In this document: positions 22,390-33,419 of the stretch, piece after piece
Layout of the letters: every line of letters begins with the position of its first letter
Numbering within the stretch: position 1 is the stretch's first letter
Source of the DNA: Ariolimax columbianus
Lineage: Eukaryota > Mollusca > Gastropoda > Stylommatophora > Arionidae
Assembly (NCBI GenBank): GCA_036924085.1
Contig: JAVGWX010000013.1
Coordinates: 45,999,175 to 46,063,174, forward strand
Reading direction: 5' to 3'
Length of the DNA: 64,000 nucleotides
Program-made: the position numbers and the translations under genes
Notes under the pieces: generated by a model
Seen by the model: the letters and a program-made list of their open reading frames with translations, nothing else
The model's database searches: none
What the model was told of the DNA's origin: nothing

Positions 22390-22732
22390 CTAGCAGTGCA
22401 TCAGCTGCAGCGGTCAGCGACCCAAAGCTGGCTGCTAGCGTCAGGGCCAGCAAGCCAGAGCTGGCAAGATCCTTTTTACACCTACACGCGATGATCCAGG
22501 ATAACAGTCTGCAACAGAAAGCAGACCGATTAAGAAGAAAGAATCGAACAGGAAAGACTAACCTGGTACCCAAAATGCCTTCTTGAAATTGGATGTGTCT
22601 GACCGAAGGGTGCAAATATCGCAGTCAAGCTGTAAACTACGACAAAACGCATTCCGTTCTCCGGAATACATCCTGCTAGTTGCAAAGCCCCTTTCAGGGC
22701 TTGATAGCGGGAGTTTGAGAACATTTCCATTG
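22390..22732 (+). mobile_element. SINE family A copy
   Basis: Full body present from 'agcagtgcatcagctgcag' through the shared domain ('gatgtgtctgaccgaagg', diverged) to 'agtttgagaac' at 22723. More diverged than the copies at 14868 and 48744, so older. Confidence 0.85.
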
Positions 22733-22994
22733 AAAATTAAAAGGACTGATGAATAAAAAACCGTTTGCCTCTACAGTCGCCATTCAGTGTGCATGCTACG
22801 TATTTTATTTTAAATTTCAGCCTCGATAACACAAACTATAACAATATACAGAGACAAAAAAAACAAATGGTACACACATTACGACCACTGGCACTTCGTC
22901 AGGAGCAAAGAACGAACGAAAACATCTAAGAAACCCTAATCCTTAGCATCTACCGATGTTTTGCATTCATTTCTTCTTGGTTATAGCGCTAGTA

Positions 22995-23757
22995 CGAGGA
23001 GTGTTGAAATGAAACATACGTATGATTCGCATGATGACCTCACTTCTGATGTAAACAGTACATACTAACCGCATGATGACCTCACTTCTGATGTAAACAG
23101 TACATACTAACCGTTAAGTTTCCAAAATTGCATTAACCTCCGGCTCATAGTTTCCTCAGCAGACCGTTGAAAACATGACGGGTATGATAAGGACTCCGTC
23201 CAGAGATGATCAACGAGCGGTGATTCGGTTTCTAACAGCTGAAGGAAGTCGACCAGTTTACATTTAGCGCAGAATGCAGGCAGTGTGAAGTGACAAAAGT
23301 GTGGCGAACGTAAGCTCCGGCGACGGTCCACCCGAATTGTTGCATCAATTTTGGCGATCGCATCTTCTGGTGCAACAATATGCGCCTGACCTGGTCTCGG
23401 AAGTTCTTTCGTTAACTCACGTCCTTCTTTAAACATCGTTGTTCAGTTCTTCAGTGCTGTCTTCGACACACTTTTGTCACCATACACTGCCTACATTCTG
23501 CGATAAATGTCTACTGGTTGACATCCTTCAGCTGTTAGAAACCGAATCACCGCTCGGTGATCAACTCTGGACGGATTCTGTATCACACCCACCATGTTTT
23601 CAACGGTCTGATGAGGAAATTATGAGTCGGTGGATAATGAAATTTTGCAAACTTGACGGTTGATATGTGCTGTTTACATCAGAAGTGAAGCAATCATGTG
23701 CATCCTAGGTATGTTTACTTGGTGCAGTTAGATCCGGTTTCATTTGAATACGTCTCG
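22995..23757 (-). mobile_element. Foldback mariner-derived element
   Basis: Bounded by TA at 22993 and 23758, with terminal inverted repeats (left cgaggagtgttgaaatgaaa; right, reversed, cgagacgtattcaaatgaaa). Minus-strand translation from the right end gives the mariner N-terminus ('DHRAVIRFLTAEGCQPVDIY', 'RRMQAVYGDKS'), then 'FKEGRELTKELPRPGQAHIV' and 'AKIDATIRVDRRR'. From about 23300 leftward the sequence turns into an inverted second copy of the same N-terminal end. No catalytic DDD region is present, so it cannot move by itself. A 42-bp direct duplication lies at 23029-23112. Confidence 0.82.
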
Positions 23758-23954
23758 TATCTAAATCGTTCTACCACCTGTGCCTTCAACGCAAAAACGC
23801 CCTTCACAAATTCCATGTCTCTTTCTGCAACAGAAAGTTTATTTTTAAACCAGGGTAAAACAGAACGGAAACTCACATGGAACAAAACATCTCGTCAGTG
23901 GCCGCCATAGTACTGACGTGCTACACAGTTGTCATGTAAATATTTTTCTGTGTT

Positions 23955-24001
23955 GTTGCTGCTGCTGCTGTTGTTGTTGTTATTGTTATTGTTATTGTTG
24001 T
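23955..24001. repeat. TGC/TGT/TTAT microsatellite
   Basis: Trinucleotide repeats ttg/ctg followed by ttattg units. Confidence 0.9.
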
Positions 24002-24056
24002 TTAACTTAACTTTATATATTTATACTGGTTAAGAAGGAGTCTGTATACAACCATT
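24001..24056 (-). mobile_element. Tail-only remnant of the CR1/L2-like LINE
   Basis: Minus strand: ggttgtatacagactcc, then aaccagtataaatata and aagttaagttaa. Only about 55 bases of the element's end. Confidence 0.7.
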
Positions 24057-24074
24057 TTCTTGGAGCGTGGTCGA

Positions 24075-24372
24075 TGTGGGAATCTATCTTAATAGACTCA
24101 AACACTACAGCTAAGTAGACCTCAGCCAGTTAGGTGCCATCTATAGCTGCTCTTAACAAATCACCTGGGGAAAGGTACATATAACGTGGGTAGATTTTTA
24201 ACTTGAATTTTGTCTTGTTCGACACTGTATACGGGAGTCCGATCTCACTACCCAGAGATCAGGGGAATTTTTACCAGAAGATCCACGTGAAAAAATCCAT
24301 ATTTTCACTGTGATTCGAACCCGCGAGCTTGGCACAAGAGGCGGACACCTTACCTCAAGATCATTGAGCCCC
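24075..24372 (-). mobile_element. tRNA-derived SINE family S3, best copy
   Basis: On the minus strand the head reads tgatcttgaggtaaggtg (A-box region) and, about 40 bases later, gggttcgaatcac (B-box). The body has 'cacgtggatcttctggtaaa' and 'gggtagtgagatcggactcc'. This is the clearest tRNA-like head among the five S3 copies. A C-run of about 11 abuts the 5' end at 24376. Confidence 0.88.
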
Positions 24373-24394
24373 TCCCCCCCCCCCCAACCCGCCC

Positions 24395-24690
24395 ATGCTC
24401 ACAATGAGTGCCCTGAACAAAGCCTTACGTGGCGGGTTATGGTGACTTTCCTCCCATCGCAGCCTGCTGTTGAAGGTGGACCGGATTCCTCCAGGCTGTT
24501 GTGCTATGCTTGGCTTCATCTGCGTATCGCTCACTACTGCTAGGATCCTCACCTCGTTAGTCAAATAGCCTGTTTCCAGGAAGAACTGCATGAGATGGGG
24601 GTCTTGGTCAGTATATTTTACCTGACCCTGACTAAAACTGTCTGATCCGTATGTTTTGCCTGACCAGACGTTAGTATCGTCTCCCCGAGA
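24395..24690 (-). mobile_element. R3 repeat, reverse copy
   Basis: Matches 20930-21290 in the same orientation: 'atgctcacaatgagt', 'tgtgctatgcttggc', 'cttggtcagtatattt', 'gttttgcctgaccagacgtt'. Confidence 0.75.
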
Positions 24691-24867
24691 TGGTATGTAA
24701 CACCAACATCACTGCGTTTCCAGCTGACCCAAAGATGTTCAATCCCTTTCAGAAGAAGGGGGGGGGGGGGGGCGGGGTACGCAAACTGATAATTTCTGCA
24801 GCTGGTTGATTGTACACATTCTTGCTTCGTCATCTCAGGCTTCTTTCTCTAATTTCAAACTATTATT

Positions 24868-25125
24868 GGGCACGGCGTGGCCTAGTCGTTAAGTGGCACA
24901 GCTTACAACCCGAAAGTGCTGGGTTCTATCCCCACCACAGCACCGGCTGTTATCCCGGAGAAGCAATCTCTTAGAAAATGCAGGAGGAAGCAGACCCTTA
25001 CATAGAATGCATACTGAAGTCGGATGCACTGGGCCGACTGGCGCAAAATAAAAACCACAGTACATCGCACACCGCCTTGGGGATTAGATAAATAAGGCGA
25101 ACGAAAAAAAGAAAAAACTTTTATT
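24868..25125 (+). mobile_element. tRNA-derived SINE family S1, copy 1
   Basis: Head: cggcgtggcctagtcgttaa (A-box) and gctgggttctatcccc (B-box, one change). The body holds the domain 'tgaagtcggatgcactgggc' shared with families A and B, then 'cacaccgccttgggg' and an A-rich tail. Other copies: 39718, 49445-49203, 63354-63094. Confidence 0.92.
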
Positions 25126-25924
25126 GTCTGTGAAGAGCAGATTCATTGCTCGTCATGTCATTGTTTAACATTCGTCTCCTCTCCCCGCGACATACGAATA
25201 AGGGGCGTATGTTGAAATCAGCTACTGATCTGCTGAGACTAGACTCAGTGCCGGGAGTTCAAGTCTGCTATCCACGCATGCCATAGCCATTCTCACTATA
25301 CTGTTTGAAGCAGGGATTGAGTAAGGATGCCATTACTTCAGATATCCACATCAGGAAGGAAGACCAGCTTCATTCTCAATTTACGTACTCGGTCTGTTCA
25401 GTTGAAACTGTACTTATCTTTCTAACAGAGAAGAGATCCATTGATTTGTCATTAGGCAGATGTGTATTTTCTTCTTCGTCACATATCAACATTAGTGGAG
25501 TACTAAATTAGTAGTGGATTAGTAGATTACTAAATTTCACTTTTCACACTTCCGAAGAAGAGCTACCCGACCCCAACATCGCTGGATTGCGAAGCCAAAC
25601 ATGAACACACCTTACACACTGGGTCAACTTTGCAGATAAATTTATGTTGTGTAACGCATTTGAATATTGAAATGTATTTGTTGCAATTGTATGTACATCT
25701 AATTGTTTTGATAAACATAAGCTAATTCGTCCAAGTCTGCTAATCAGTATGTCCACAAAAGATGATATTAATCATCCGAATCTGTCGATTCAAAGAGGTT
25801 GATAATTATTAATAGCTGGACAAATTGCAATACATCTCGTTGCCAGCACATGTTCAACACACTTCTTCCAGAACTGAATGTCTATTTTTGGAAGGTACTC
25901 ACGTGTTTTCGATTTTTGCGATCT
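25126..25924. other. No gene seen
   Basis: No coding signal or in-window repeat match. Confidence 0.35.
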
Positions 25925-28132
25925 TATTGCAGGGAAAGAAGTAAACATAAACACGCGAACATACGACTACTCTAAGGCAGATATTAAGAAGATGAAATAG
26001 GCAGCGAACCACATAATCTGGAAAGATATTGTCGTAGGAACAGATGTTGAACAGGAGTGGGAAAGTTTTAAAACAGTTCTAGAAACGCTAAAAGAGGAAT
26101 GTGTTCCATGTAGGGAGGTAAACCCCAAGCGTAAAAGTGGATAACTAGAATTGTAGTGAAATGTAGAAGGGCAAAAAATAAAGCATGGAAAAAATATATA
26201 GAGGCAGGTAAATCAAAAGAAACATATGTAAAATATTTGGACAAGCAGAACATATCTCAGAAAGCGAATAAAACAGCAAAAATAGACTTTGAAAAAAAAC
26301 TTGCTCAGAGGATCAAGACTGACAGTAAAAGCTTCTTCTCTATGTTAGAAATAAACAAAGAACGAAAGACAAAGTAGGCCCTCTCATAGACAGTACAGGG
26401 AAAATAATAAGTGAGAATAGGGAGGCAGCTAATCTGCTCAATCAGTACTTTGGCACAGTCTTCACAAAAGAGGACTGCTCCAAGATCCCAGAGCCTTTAG
26501 ATATTTTTCAAAGAGACATGGATACAGCGGGATTAAGATCAATCTGTATTACAGAGCAAATGGTTTTTAAAAAATTGGAGGGGTTGAAAGTGAATTAATG
26601 TCCAGGTCAAGATGGTATTCATCCAAAATTGCTGTATGAAATTAGAGACCAACTAGCAAAACCATTGGCTATATTATGTTCTCAATCACTGACAAAAGGG
26701 ATTGTTCCACGGGATTGGAAAGATGCAGGAGTGATCCCCTTATTCAAAAAGGCAAAAAATCAGATCCAGCAAATTATAGACCGGTGAGTTTAACGAGCAT
26801 AATCTGTAAATTGTTAGAGTCAATAATCAAAGAGAACATTGTAATGCATTTAGACAAATTTAATCTAATTAGAAATAGTCAGCATGGGTTTACTAGAGGG
26901 AGATCATGCTTAACAAATCTATTAGAATTCATGGAGGAGGTTACTAAAATCATAGATAAAGGGGAGCCAGTGGATATTATTTATCTAGACTTTGCAAAGG
27001 CCTTTGATAGAGTACCTCATCAAAGATTATTTCGAAAGTTAAAATCACGTGGAATAGGTGGGGAAGTTGCCAAATGGATTGAAAATTGGTTAACGGGAAG
27101 AAGGCAGAGAGTGGGCATAAATAAGGAGTACTCTGAGTGGTGTGAAGTGAAAAGTGGTGTGCCACAGGGCTCGGTTTTGGGACCAATTTTGTTCTTGATA
27201 TATATAAATGATTTGGACATTGATATGAGATCCATGATTGCAAAATTTGCTGATGACACAAAACTATGCAGTAGTGTCTCATCTAAAGCGGAAGTGGATA
27301 TATTGATGTCGGATTTAGATAAAATTCGAGAATGGTCAGTAAGCTGGCAAATGGAGTTTAATGTAGATAAATGTACAGTCATCCACATGGGTAGATCCAA
27401 TATGGAACATAATTGCATAATGGGAGAAAACAATATTAGAAAGATAGATAAGGAAAGGGACCTAGGGGTTATAATAGATCATACAGGAAAGGTGAGTGAG
27501 CAAGTTAAGGTAGCAGTGAAAAAGGCAAATGCAATGTTAGGTATGATAAAAAGAAATATTAAATATAGGAGCAAGGAAGTGATCGTCAAACTGTATAAAG
27601 CTTTAGTTAGACCTAGATTGGAGTACTGTGTACATGTGTGGAGTCCTTATCATAGAGGGGACATAAACATGCTAGAAAGAATACAGAAAAGAGCGACAAA
27701 GATGATAGTGGGATTCCAGAATTACAGTTATGAGGAATGACCCAGAAAAACCGGCCTACAGTGTCTCGAAGAGAAAAGAATTCGTGGTGACTTAATACAG
27801 GTTTATAAGATGATCAGAGGAATCGATAAATTAGACTATAAAACAAGTTTTTAAAAATACAAACACCTACAGTAACACGAGGGCATAGCTACAAGCTGAC
27901 TAAAGAGAGGTCCAGGTTAGATATTAGGAAATATTTGTTTAGTCAGAGAGTGGTGTCTGCTTGGAATGCATTGCCAGGCGAGGTAGTGGAGGCAGGGACA
28001 GTTAATGCATGTAAGAATAAACTGGATGCGCATAGCTTTTAGAGCAAGGTGATGTAAATGTAACTGGTTGTTTACAGACTCTGCAGGGTCTTCTAAACCA
28101 GTATAAAGACTTTAAGTTAAGTTAAGTGTCGG
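25925..28132 (+). mobile_element. CR1/L2-like non-LTR retrotransposon, 5'-truncated
   Basis: Encodes reverse transcriptase that copies its own RNA at a nicked target. The open frame at 26676-27740 (354 codons) has, in order, 'DPANYRPVSLTSIICKLLES' (RT block 1), 'HGFTRGRSCLTNLLEF', 'IYLDFAKAFDRVPHQ' (first catalytic Asp), 'SGVPQGSVLGPILFLIYIND' and 'FADDTK' (catalytic pair). The upstream linker is present in pieces from about 25925 with stops; the endonuclease domain is absent. A TGA at 27738 replaces an AGA seen in the copy near 34240, and the C-terminus continues beyond it. The 3' end has agactctgcagggtcttcta, aaccagtataaagac and a TTAAG-repeat tail. Clade is inferred from RT wording and the tandem tail. 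It is dead by truncation and stops. Confidence 0.92.
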
Positions 28133-28139
28133 CATTTCA

Positions 28140-29040
28140 ACATCACACATTTTAAATGTCCTATTATATTCGGCAACCGTGTCCTTTGACTATAACCCAC
28201 AAAAGCTCTATAAGGCTTACATGCGCATGATATGCAGTTAGGCGTATAAAAGTGTGACCGTACTCTTCAATGATTGTGTCAATATAATACACCTTTGTCT
28301 TATTTGTCTTCCTCGCAAGCTGCAACAACTTTGGCGCTTCAAATACGTCGCTTCGAAATTCACTTTTTCTTTAGCTAGCCATGTCCTAATTTGAGCTTTT
28401 GTATTTGATGCAGTTGTACTCTCTCTTCCTCGGATACTTTATTGTGATAGGATGCATTATCCATTACTATACATGACGGTCTATCCATAATTGGAAGCAG
28501 ATCATTCGTTATCCAGTGCCTGAAAATATGTCCATTCATTGCAGTGTGGTAGTCTCTACCGTCATTACATTTTGATCGGAAAATAAGTTCAGCGTCATGG
28601 ACAAGACCGTTTTCACTGCTTCTGGCAAACGTTAGTTATAATGAGCTGTCCTTTGCTGCTTGGAATTTGTCTTTTATGTTCACCGCCAACTGATTGCCAT
28701 TCTTTACCACAGGTGTGGTGAGCATTGGTCCAGGATTCGTCCAAGTTTACAATATCATAGCCTTTCCTACGCCGTTCACGTTTCTGTCTCAGGTATTTGT
28801 CTGGGACAGCAATCAAATGTTGCTTTTCTCCTATAATATTCCTGCCGCCTGAAGTTTTTCTGAATGTAAAGCCGGTGGCTTTTACAATTTTCCAAAGAGT
28901 ATTTTTGGAAACTTCAATACTGCACTCGGATTGCAATGTTAATTTTAGTTGCCGGAGAGTAACAAGTTGATATTTCATCAACAGTTTCAATATCTCACGT
29001 TTTATGACATCATTGTCATAATCGTCAAATTGCCTTTTTT
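28140..29040 (-). pseudogene. Decayed IS630/Tc1-mariner-type transposase
   Basis: Minus strand. The open part (28990-28613) begins with a helix-turn-helix-like segment ('TLWKIVKATGFTFRKTS') and carries 'YDIVNLDESWTNAHHTCG', where the D of LDESW is the first catalytic Asp. Further on, in shifted frames, come 'CIVMDNASYHN' (second Asp) and 'HAHVSLIELLWVIVKGHG' (the usual NPIE.IW..VK block, with the Pro changed). The three catalytic blocks lie in the expected order but frameshifts and stops break the gene. Terminal inverted repeats were not found. It follows the LINE tail by under 10 bases. Confidence 0.82.
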
Positions 29041-29705
29041 TTCCTTGCTTTATATGAGTGCACTCTGAGTCATGGCCAATCTAACGGTAAAAGGATGATC
29101 TATCCGGGCCAAGCGCCAATTGCGTTAGTTTCTCTGGGTCATGAATATAACAATATAAATGACCCATCTTAGATTCCATTCCGAAAAACTGGTACAGTAA
29201 AACGGTAACCTTCTGCATTGTTATAAATGTACACTTTAAACTCATTTTGAAACGGTATAAATGTAAGTTTTGAAAAAGCAACTATATGCCACAATAACCA
29301 AACCACAAACTATTAATGCGTATACGTCTATAACTATTAGACAATTTCGCATGAATTACAATTGTTGTTTTCTGCATTCGACAAAGTGTCTAAATGGAAA
29401 ACGGGAAAATCAGGAATTTGTATTTACTCAAACTATTTGAAGTGCAAAACATGTTTTTAAAACAGCACGTCTGTGTACCTTAAACATGTTAAAAATTATG
29501 TCCAATTCACCGAAGTTGCTTTTAATATAGACAAATGAATACATTTTTTTTTAAATACATCAAATTTCTTAGAGAAAAAAATATTTACATAACATCATGG
29601 ATATTCTAAAGCTGCAGGCGAAAATATCATTTAGATCTGACATGCTGTTTAGTAGAAATTTGCTTCGGACCTTGTTTATGAATTAAAATTCTCATGTGGC
29701 CTGGA
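29041..29705. other. No gene seen
   Basis: Probably includes the remaining flank of the transposon on its right; no inverted repeat identified. Confidence 0.35.
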
Positions 29706-29776
29706 TAGGAGAGTGACTGAAAGACTGATTAGGAGAGTGGCTGAGAGACTGGTTAGGAGAGTGACCGATAAGCTGT
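29706..29776. repeat. 24-bp tandem repeat, three units
   Basis: aggagagtgactgaaagact plus gatt, then two variants. Confidence 0.88.
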
Positions 29777-29929
29777 TAGTAGTCTGAGATTGAGAGTGAG
29801 TTTGCAGGGTGACTGGGCCGGCATACACCTAGAGTTTTGGCCAGTCGCTCTATAGGTGTTTAGTTTGGACAGCCTGTGAACAGGAAAAGATCTAAATGTG
29901 TGTCGTACGTGCAGGACACATAGTCAACG

Positions 29930-30320
29930 ATGCGTGATCTAATTACATGTCAATGTACAGATTCGTGTAAATACGTGAAGGGATCTAAGTAATTGTGAAT
30001 GCACAGATTGCCTAGTTATAAGTGGTCTGATTGTATGTGAATGTACAGATCACCTAAGGACGAGATCTGAATGACTGTGGTATGTGCAGGATTCTTTGGG
30101 AACGATGTGTGTTCTTTTTGCATGTGTATGCACAGATCGACTGAGTATGTGACTACAAGTGAATACGTGATCCAACTATAAGTGATGTAATCTAATTACA
30201 TATGAATGTACAGATCGCCTGAGTATACGTGAACCGATTGTATGTGGATGTACATATCACCTAATTGAAGGTGATCTGATTATATGTAAATGCATAGGAC
30301 GACTGAGTACGTAATTTGAT
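29930..30320. repeat. Degenerate tandem repeat, period about 55-60 bp
   Basis: The motif tgaatgtacagatcgcct and variants recur about seven times (near 29950, 30000, 30045, 30130, 30205, 30250), each near 'gatct.at.ta.atgt'. An old, diverged satellite. Confidence 0.7.
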
Positions 30321-30444
30321 CGTGAGGACGAGTTTGTGATTGTGTGTTGAGTGTGTAGATAAAGAGATTGAAGCGGCAAGAGCCTAAATTATGTATTTTA
30401 CGGGAAACATCAAAAGCTAGTGCTTGAAAACCGCATATGTAGTT

Positions 30445-30448
<4 letters not shown>

Positions 30449-30513
<65 letters not shown>
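30449..30513. repeat. (TA)n microsatellite
   Basis: About 32 TA units. Confidence 0.98.
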
Positions 30514-30515
<2 letters not shown>

Positions 30516-30645
30516 GATTATTTAGTTTAGATGTAATTTCCTCTTTTTTGGTTGAAATGCATGTTAATAAATGATAATGTTGTGTTTCCATTGATGATAG
30601 TGTTCACTGCGTTTTCCTGTGTGAAGTTGTGTCGTGGTGTGGATA

Positions 30646-30753
30646 CATGTTGTAACTCTTTAGATAAGTAAACTACTCAGCTAAACCTAGACTCTGCCAC
30701 ATGTTGTAACCCTTTAGATAAGTAAACTACTCAGCTAAACCTAGACTCTGCCA
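30646..30753. repeat. 54-bp direct duplication
   Basis: Two adjacent 54-bp copies differing at one base (tgtaactcttt and tgtaaccctttt region). Confidence 0.95.
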
Positions 30754-31484
30754 CATTTCTTATTTTGGTCAGAGTGACGAGGATATCTTTGATAGGATTA
30801 GTACTACACAACTGCTAAACGCCTTACGCTGACACAAGAGAAACCAGCGTACTTCTGAAAATCTTAATTTAATGTTTATATCATCTTTTATCTTTGGTTC
30901 TATTGGAATACAGCACAGTTTCCCGAGATACTATAAGAACACTCAACAACTAAACACTGAACAATTAAAATTGAATAACTCGGAAAAACTTCAAATACAA
31001 AAGATCACAGTCTTCTCCTAAGATCACAGTGTTCTGTACACGGAGAAAATTAAGTTGGCCTCCGCCGGGCGAAAAAAAAAGCATATCTTTCACACAGTCG
31101 AGTTCCACTGATATCTCGATCCTTATCTCTACTCCAACGTGCACGGTTTACACCGCCTGATAAGGCTCAACCGACACAGGGGCATCCTACAAAGCGAAAA
31201 CATTAGGTATCGCACATACGCGATTGTTTGAACTAAACGAGAGTGGCTTAAATTCAAACAGTTATAAAACGTTCGCCAAAGTGTTGAAGCAACAGTGTAG
31301 CCAAAAGCCACAACAAATGTTGCCGAAAATGAAAGAGAAGATTAGTTGTTTTTTTCATTCTTTAAATGTTATCGCGACTCCAATAATGTTTGCGCGACCC
31401 TGGCCGCTAATCTACTTCTACGTTCATTCTCAGTCTCATGCTACTAAACACTGAACAGGGCTTTGCCAGTAGCAGGATGTAGTC
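30754..31484. other. No gene seen
   Basis: No recognised coding or repeat match. Confidence 0.35.
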
Positions 31485-31700
31485 AGGGAGAACGGAATGT
31501 GTTGTGTCGCTAGTTTACAGCTTGACTGCGATATTTTCACCTTTTTGTCCGACACATCCGTCTTCGGCATGACCCCTAACCAAATTTTAGAAGCCCCGGC
31601 TTACATTGATGCTACAATATCTGCGCCTTTCATTCCAACATATCCTATTTCAAAATGGCATTTTTGGGGGCCAGGTTTGCCTTCTCCTTCTGATTCGCAA
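31485..31700 (-). mobile_element. SINE family A/B fragments, reverse
   Basis: Reverse complement of family A at 31490-31575 ('tagtttacagcttgactgcg', then cacatccgtcttcggca). It is followed by a second, diverged shared-domain segment at about 31610-31690 ('tctgcgcctttcattccaac'). Confidence 0.65.
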
Positions 31701-31799
31701 ACTCAGTCAGGCTGCATAGCTCTAGTCTGTGTGTAGGACCGCCACTTGGTCAGTTATGAGTCACTGACCCTGATGCAAACCGTCAGTTATAAGTCGCTG

Positions 31800-32600
31800 A
31801 CTGCGGTCAGATCATCCACTGCTGTCTCTTCTCAGTTCAAGTGCCATCTCCGCATCGAAGGTCGGATGCAATGGTTCTCCAGTGTACTCTTTATCTCTTG
31901 CCGTAATGGTGCAATTTGACATGCTATTTTCCAGTCTATCTCTTGACGTTATCCACTCACTTGAAACGTCTGCTTCTTGAACGACAGCCTCCCACTCTAC
32001 CCTCTAGTATAGTCTTCATTGTTATATGACCAAAATAAATTAACTGTCTAATCTTTCATATAGGTCATTAATTTTCTTTTCATCCCAAACATTTTCAATA
32101 CCTCCACATTTGTTTTTCTTCTTTCCAAGAAATGCGACCCAATCTTCTATATACCCACAGTTTGAAGGCTCCAATACTCTATTCCAACTTGTTATTCATT
32201 GTCCATGTTTCTGCGCCCTAAAGTAGTGACGAGTATACATAACACCTGACAATTGTCATTTTCAAATTCTGATTGATCTGTTTGGATGTCAGTATGTGTC
32301 GCGTGTTGTTGAATACTATCATGGCCATACCTATTCTCTTTCTGATTTCTTTTTCACAGCTGCCTTCTTCCGTTATTATATGACCTAGATAGGAGAAATG
32401 ATGTACCTGTTCAATTAGTTGATATATATTTTTTTAAAATCTGCATACACGGTTTCTTGTCACTTTTCCCAATTTTCATAGTCTTTGTTTTCTTTATGTT
32501 TATGTCTAATCCAAACTCGACTTATTTTGCATATTGTTGTTACAAGCTCCAGTAATTGTTCACTTTTTGTATATTCATTACTTAAACCATTTAATCCTTC
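31800..32600 (-). mobile_element. RT C-terminal fragment of a LINE, reverse
   Basis: Minus-strand frames read 'VHHFSYLGHIITEEGSCEKE', 'IRKRIGMAMIVFNNTRHILT', 'GAETWTMNNKLE' and 'LWVYRRLGRISWK'. This is the RT palm/thumb and C-terminal region of an endonuclease-type LINE, with frameshifts. Its wording differs from the fragments at 8440 and 16170, so it is another family. Confidence 0.8.
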
Positions 32601-32639
32601 TATTATGTGCAAGTACCCAATTATGAATGTTTATCATTT

Positions 32640-32790
32640 TCAACAGCGCATTGGGCACATGAGTCTAACGTCTATTCAGGTAAAACATGCCGAACAGACT
32701 TTGTTAGCCAGGTTCAGGTGAAACATACTGAACACGGTTCCCACCTCATTTCCATGCAGTTCTCCATGGAAACAGCCTGTTTCATGGCAG
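32640..32790 (-). mobile_element. R3-like fragment
   Basis: Shares 'gttagccaggttcaggtgaa', 'cccacctcatttccatgcag' and 'atggaaacagcctgtttc' with R3 copies. Confidence 0.5.
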
Positions 32791-32999
32791 TCCCGCTAGC
32801 AAGTTGGGCTCGACAATGTAATCCCTAAAGCAAAGAACTTTCTGGTGATCCTCACATTCCACTACAGCCAGGAGCACGTAGCTCCATCTTCTTTAACACA
32901 CATTGGGATTCTAGGAGAGAACCACTTGAATCCACCAGCAAAGAAAGTCATCAAGAGTATCTAACCGAAGTACAAGTGGTATTAACAACAACAATCGAT

Positions 33000-33419
33000 G
33001 AACTGTAGATTGTAGAGATATGAATCACTTGTGGGTCGAGCAGAAATGGCACTTGAGAGGAAGGAACAGAAGTATGTAGGACCAGCAGGCTACTGCGACC
33101 ATCAATATCCACACAATTCATCATTTGCTAAGGGAGACTGGTATGGATTGCCAGTATGTACAATCAGCAGGCTAATGTAATTATCTCTATCCCCACTCTT
33201 TGCCATTTGCAGAGGAAGACTTAGCACTTATAGGTTGCCAGCATGTACAACCAGCAGGCTAATGTAACCATCACTATCCAAACTCTGCCATTTGCAGAGG
33301 GAGACTTATCACTTATAGGCTACCAGTATGTACAACCAGCAGGCTAAAGTAACCATCACTATCCAAACTCTTTGCCATTTGTAGAGGGAGACTTATCACT
33401 TATAGGTTACTAGTATGTA
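33000..33419. repeat. R6 repeat with an about 86-bp tandem array
   Basis: After one R6 unit, 'ccagtatgtacaa.cagcagg' recurs at about 33152, 33240, 33325 and 33412, each followed by 'ctaa.gtaacc...atcacta' and 'gccatttg.agagg'. The array is cut at 33419 by the mariner and resumes at 34954 ('caaccagcaggttactg'). Confidence 0.85.

Noticed and set aside
23439..23663. Protein-coding gene on the plus strand (74 codons, similar to a minus-strand frame to its left)
   Set aside because: It is the antisense reading of the mariner N-terminus repeated in inverted orientation; the sense strand reads RAVIRFLTAEG.
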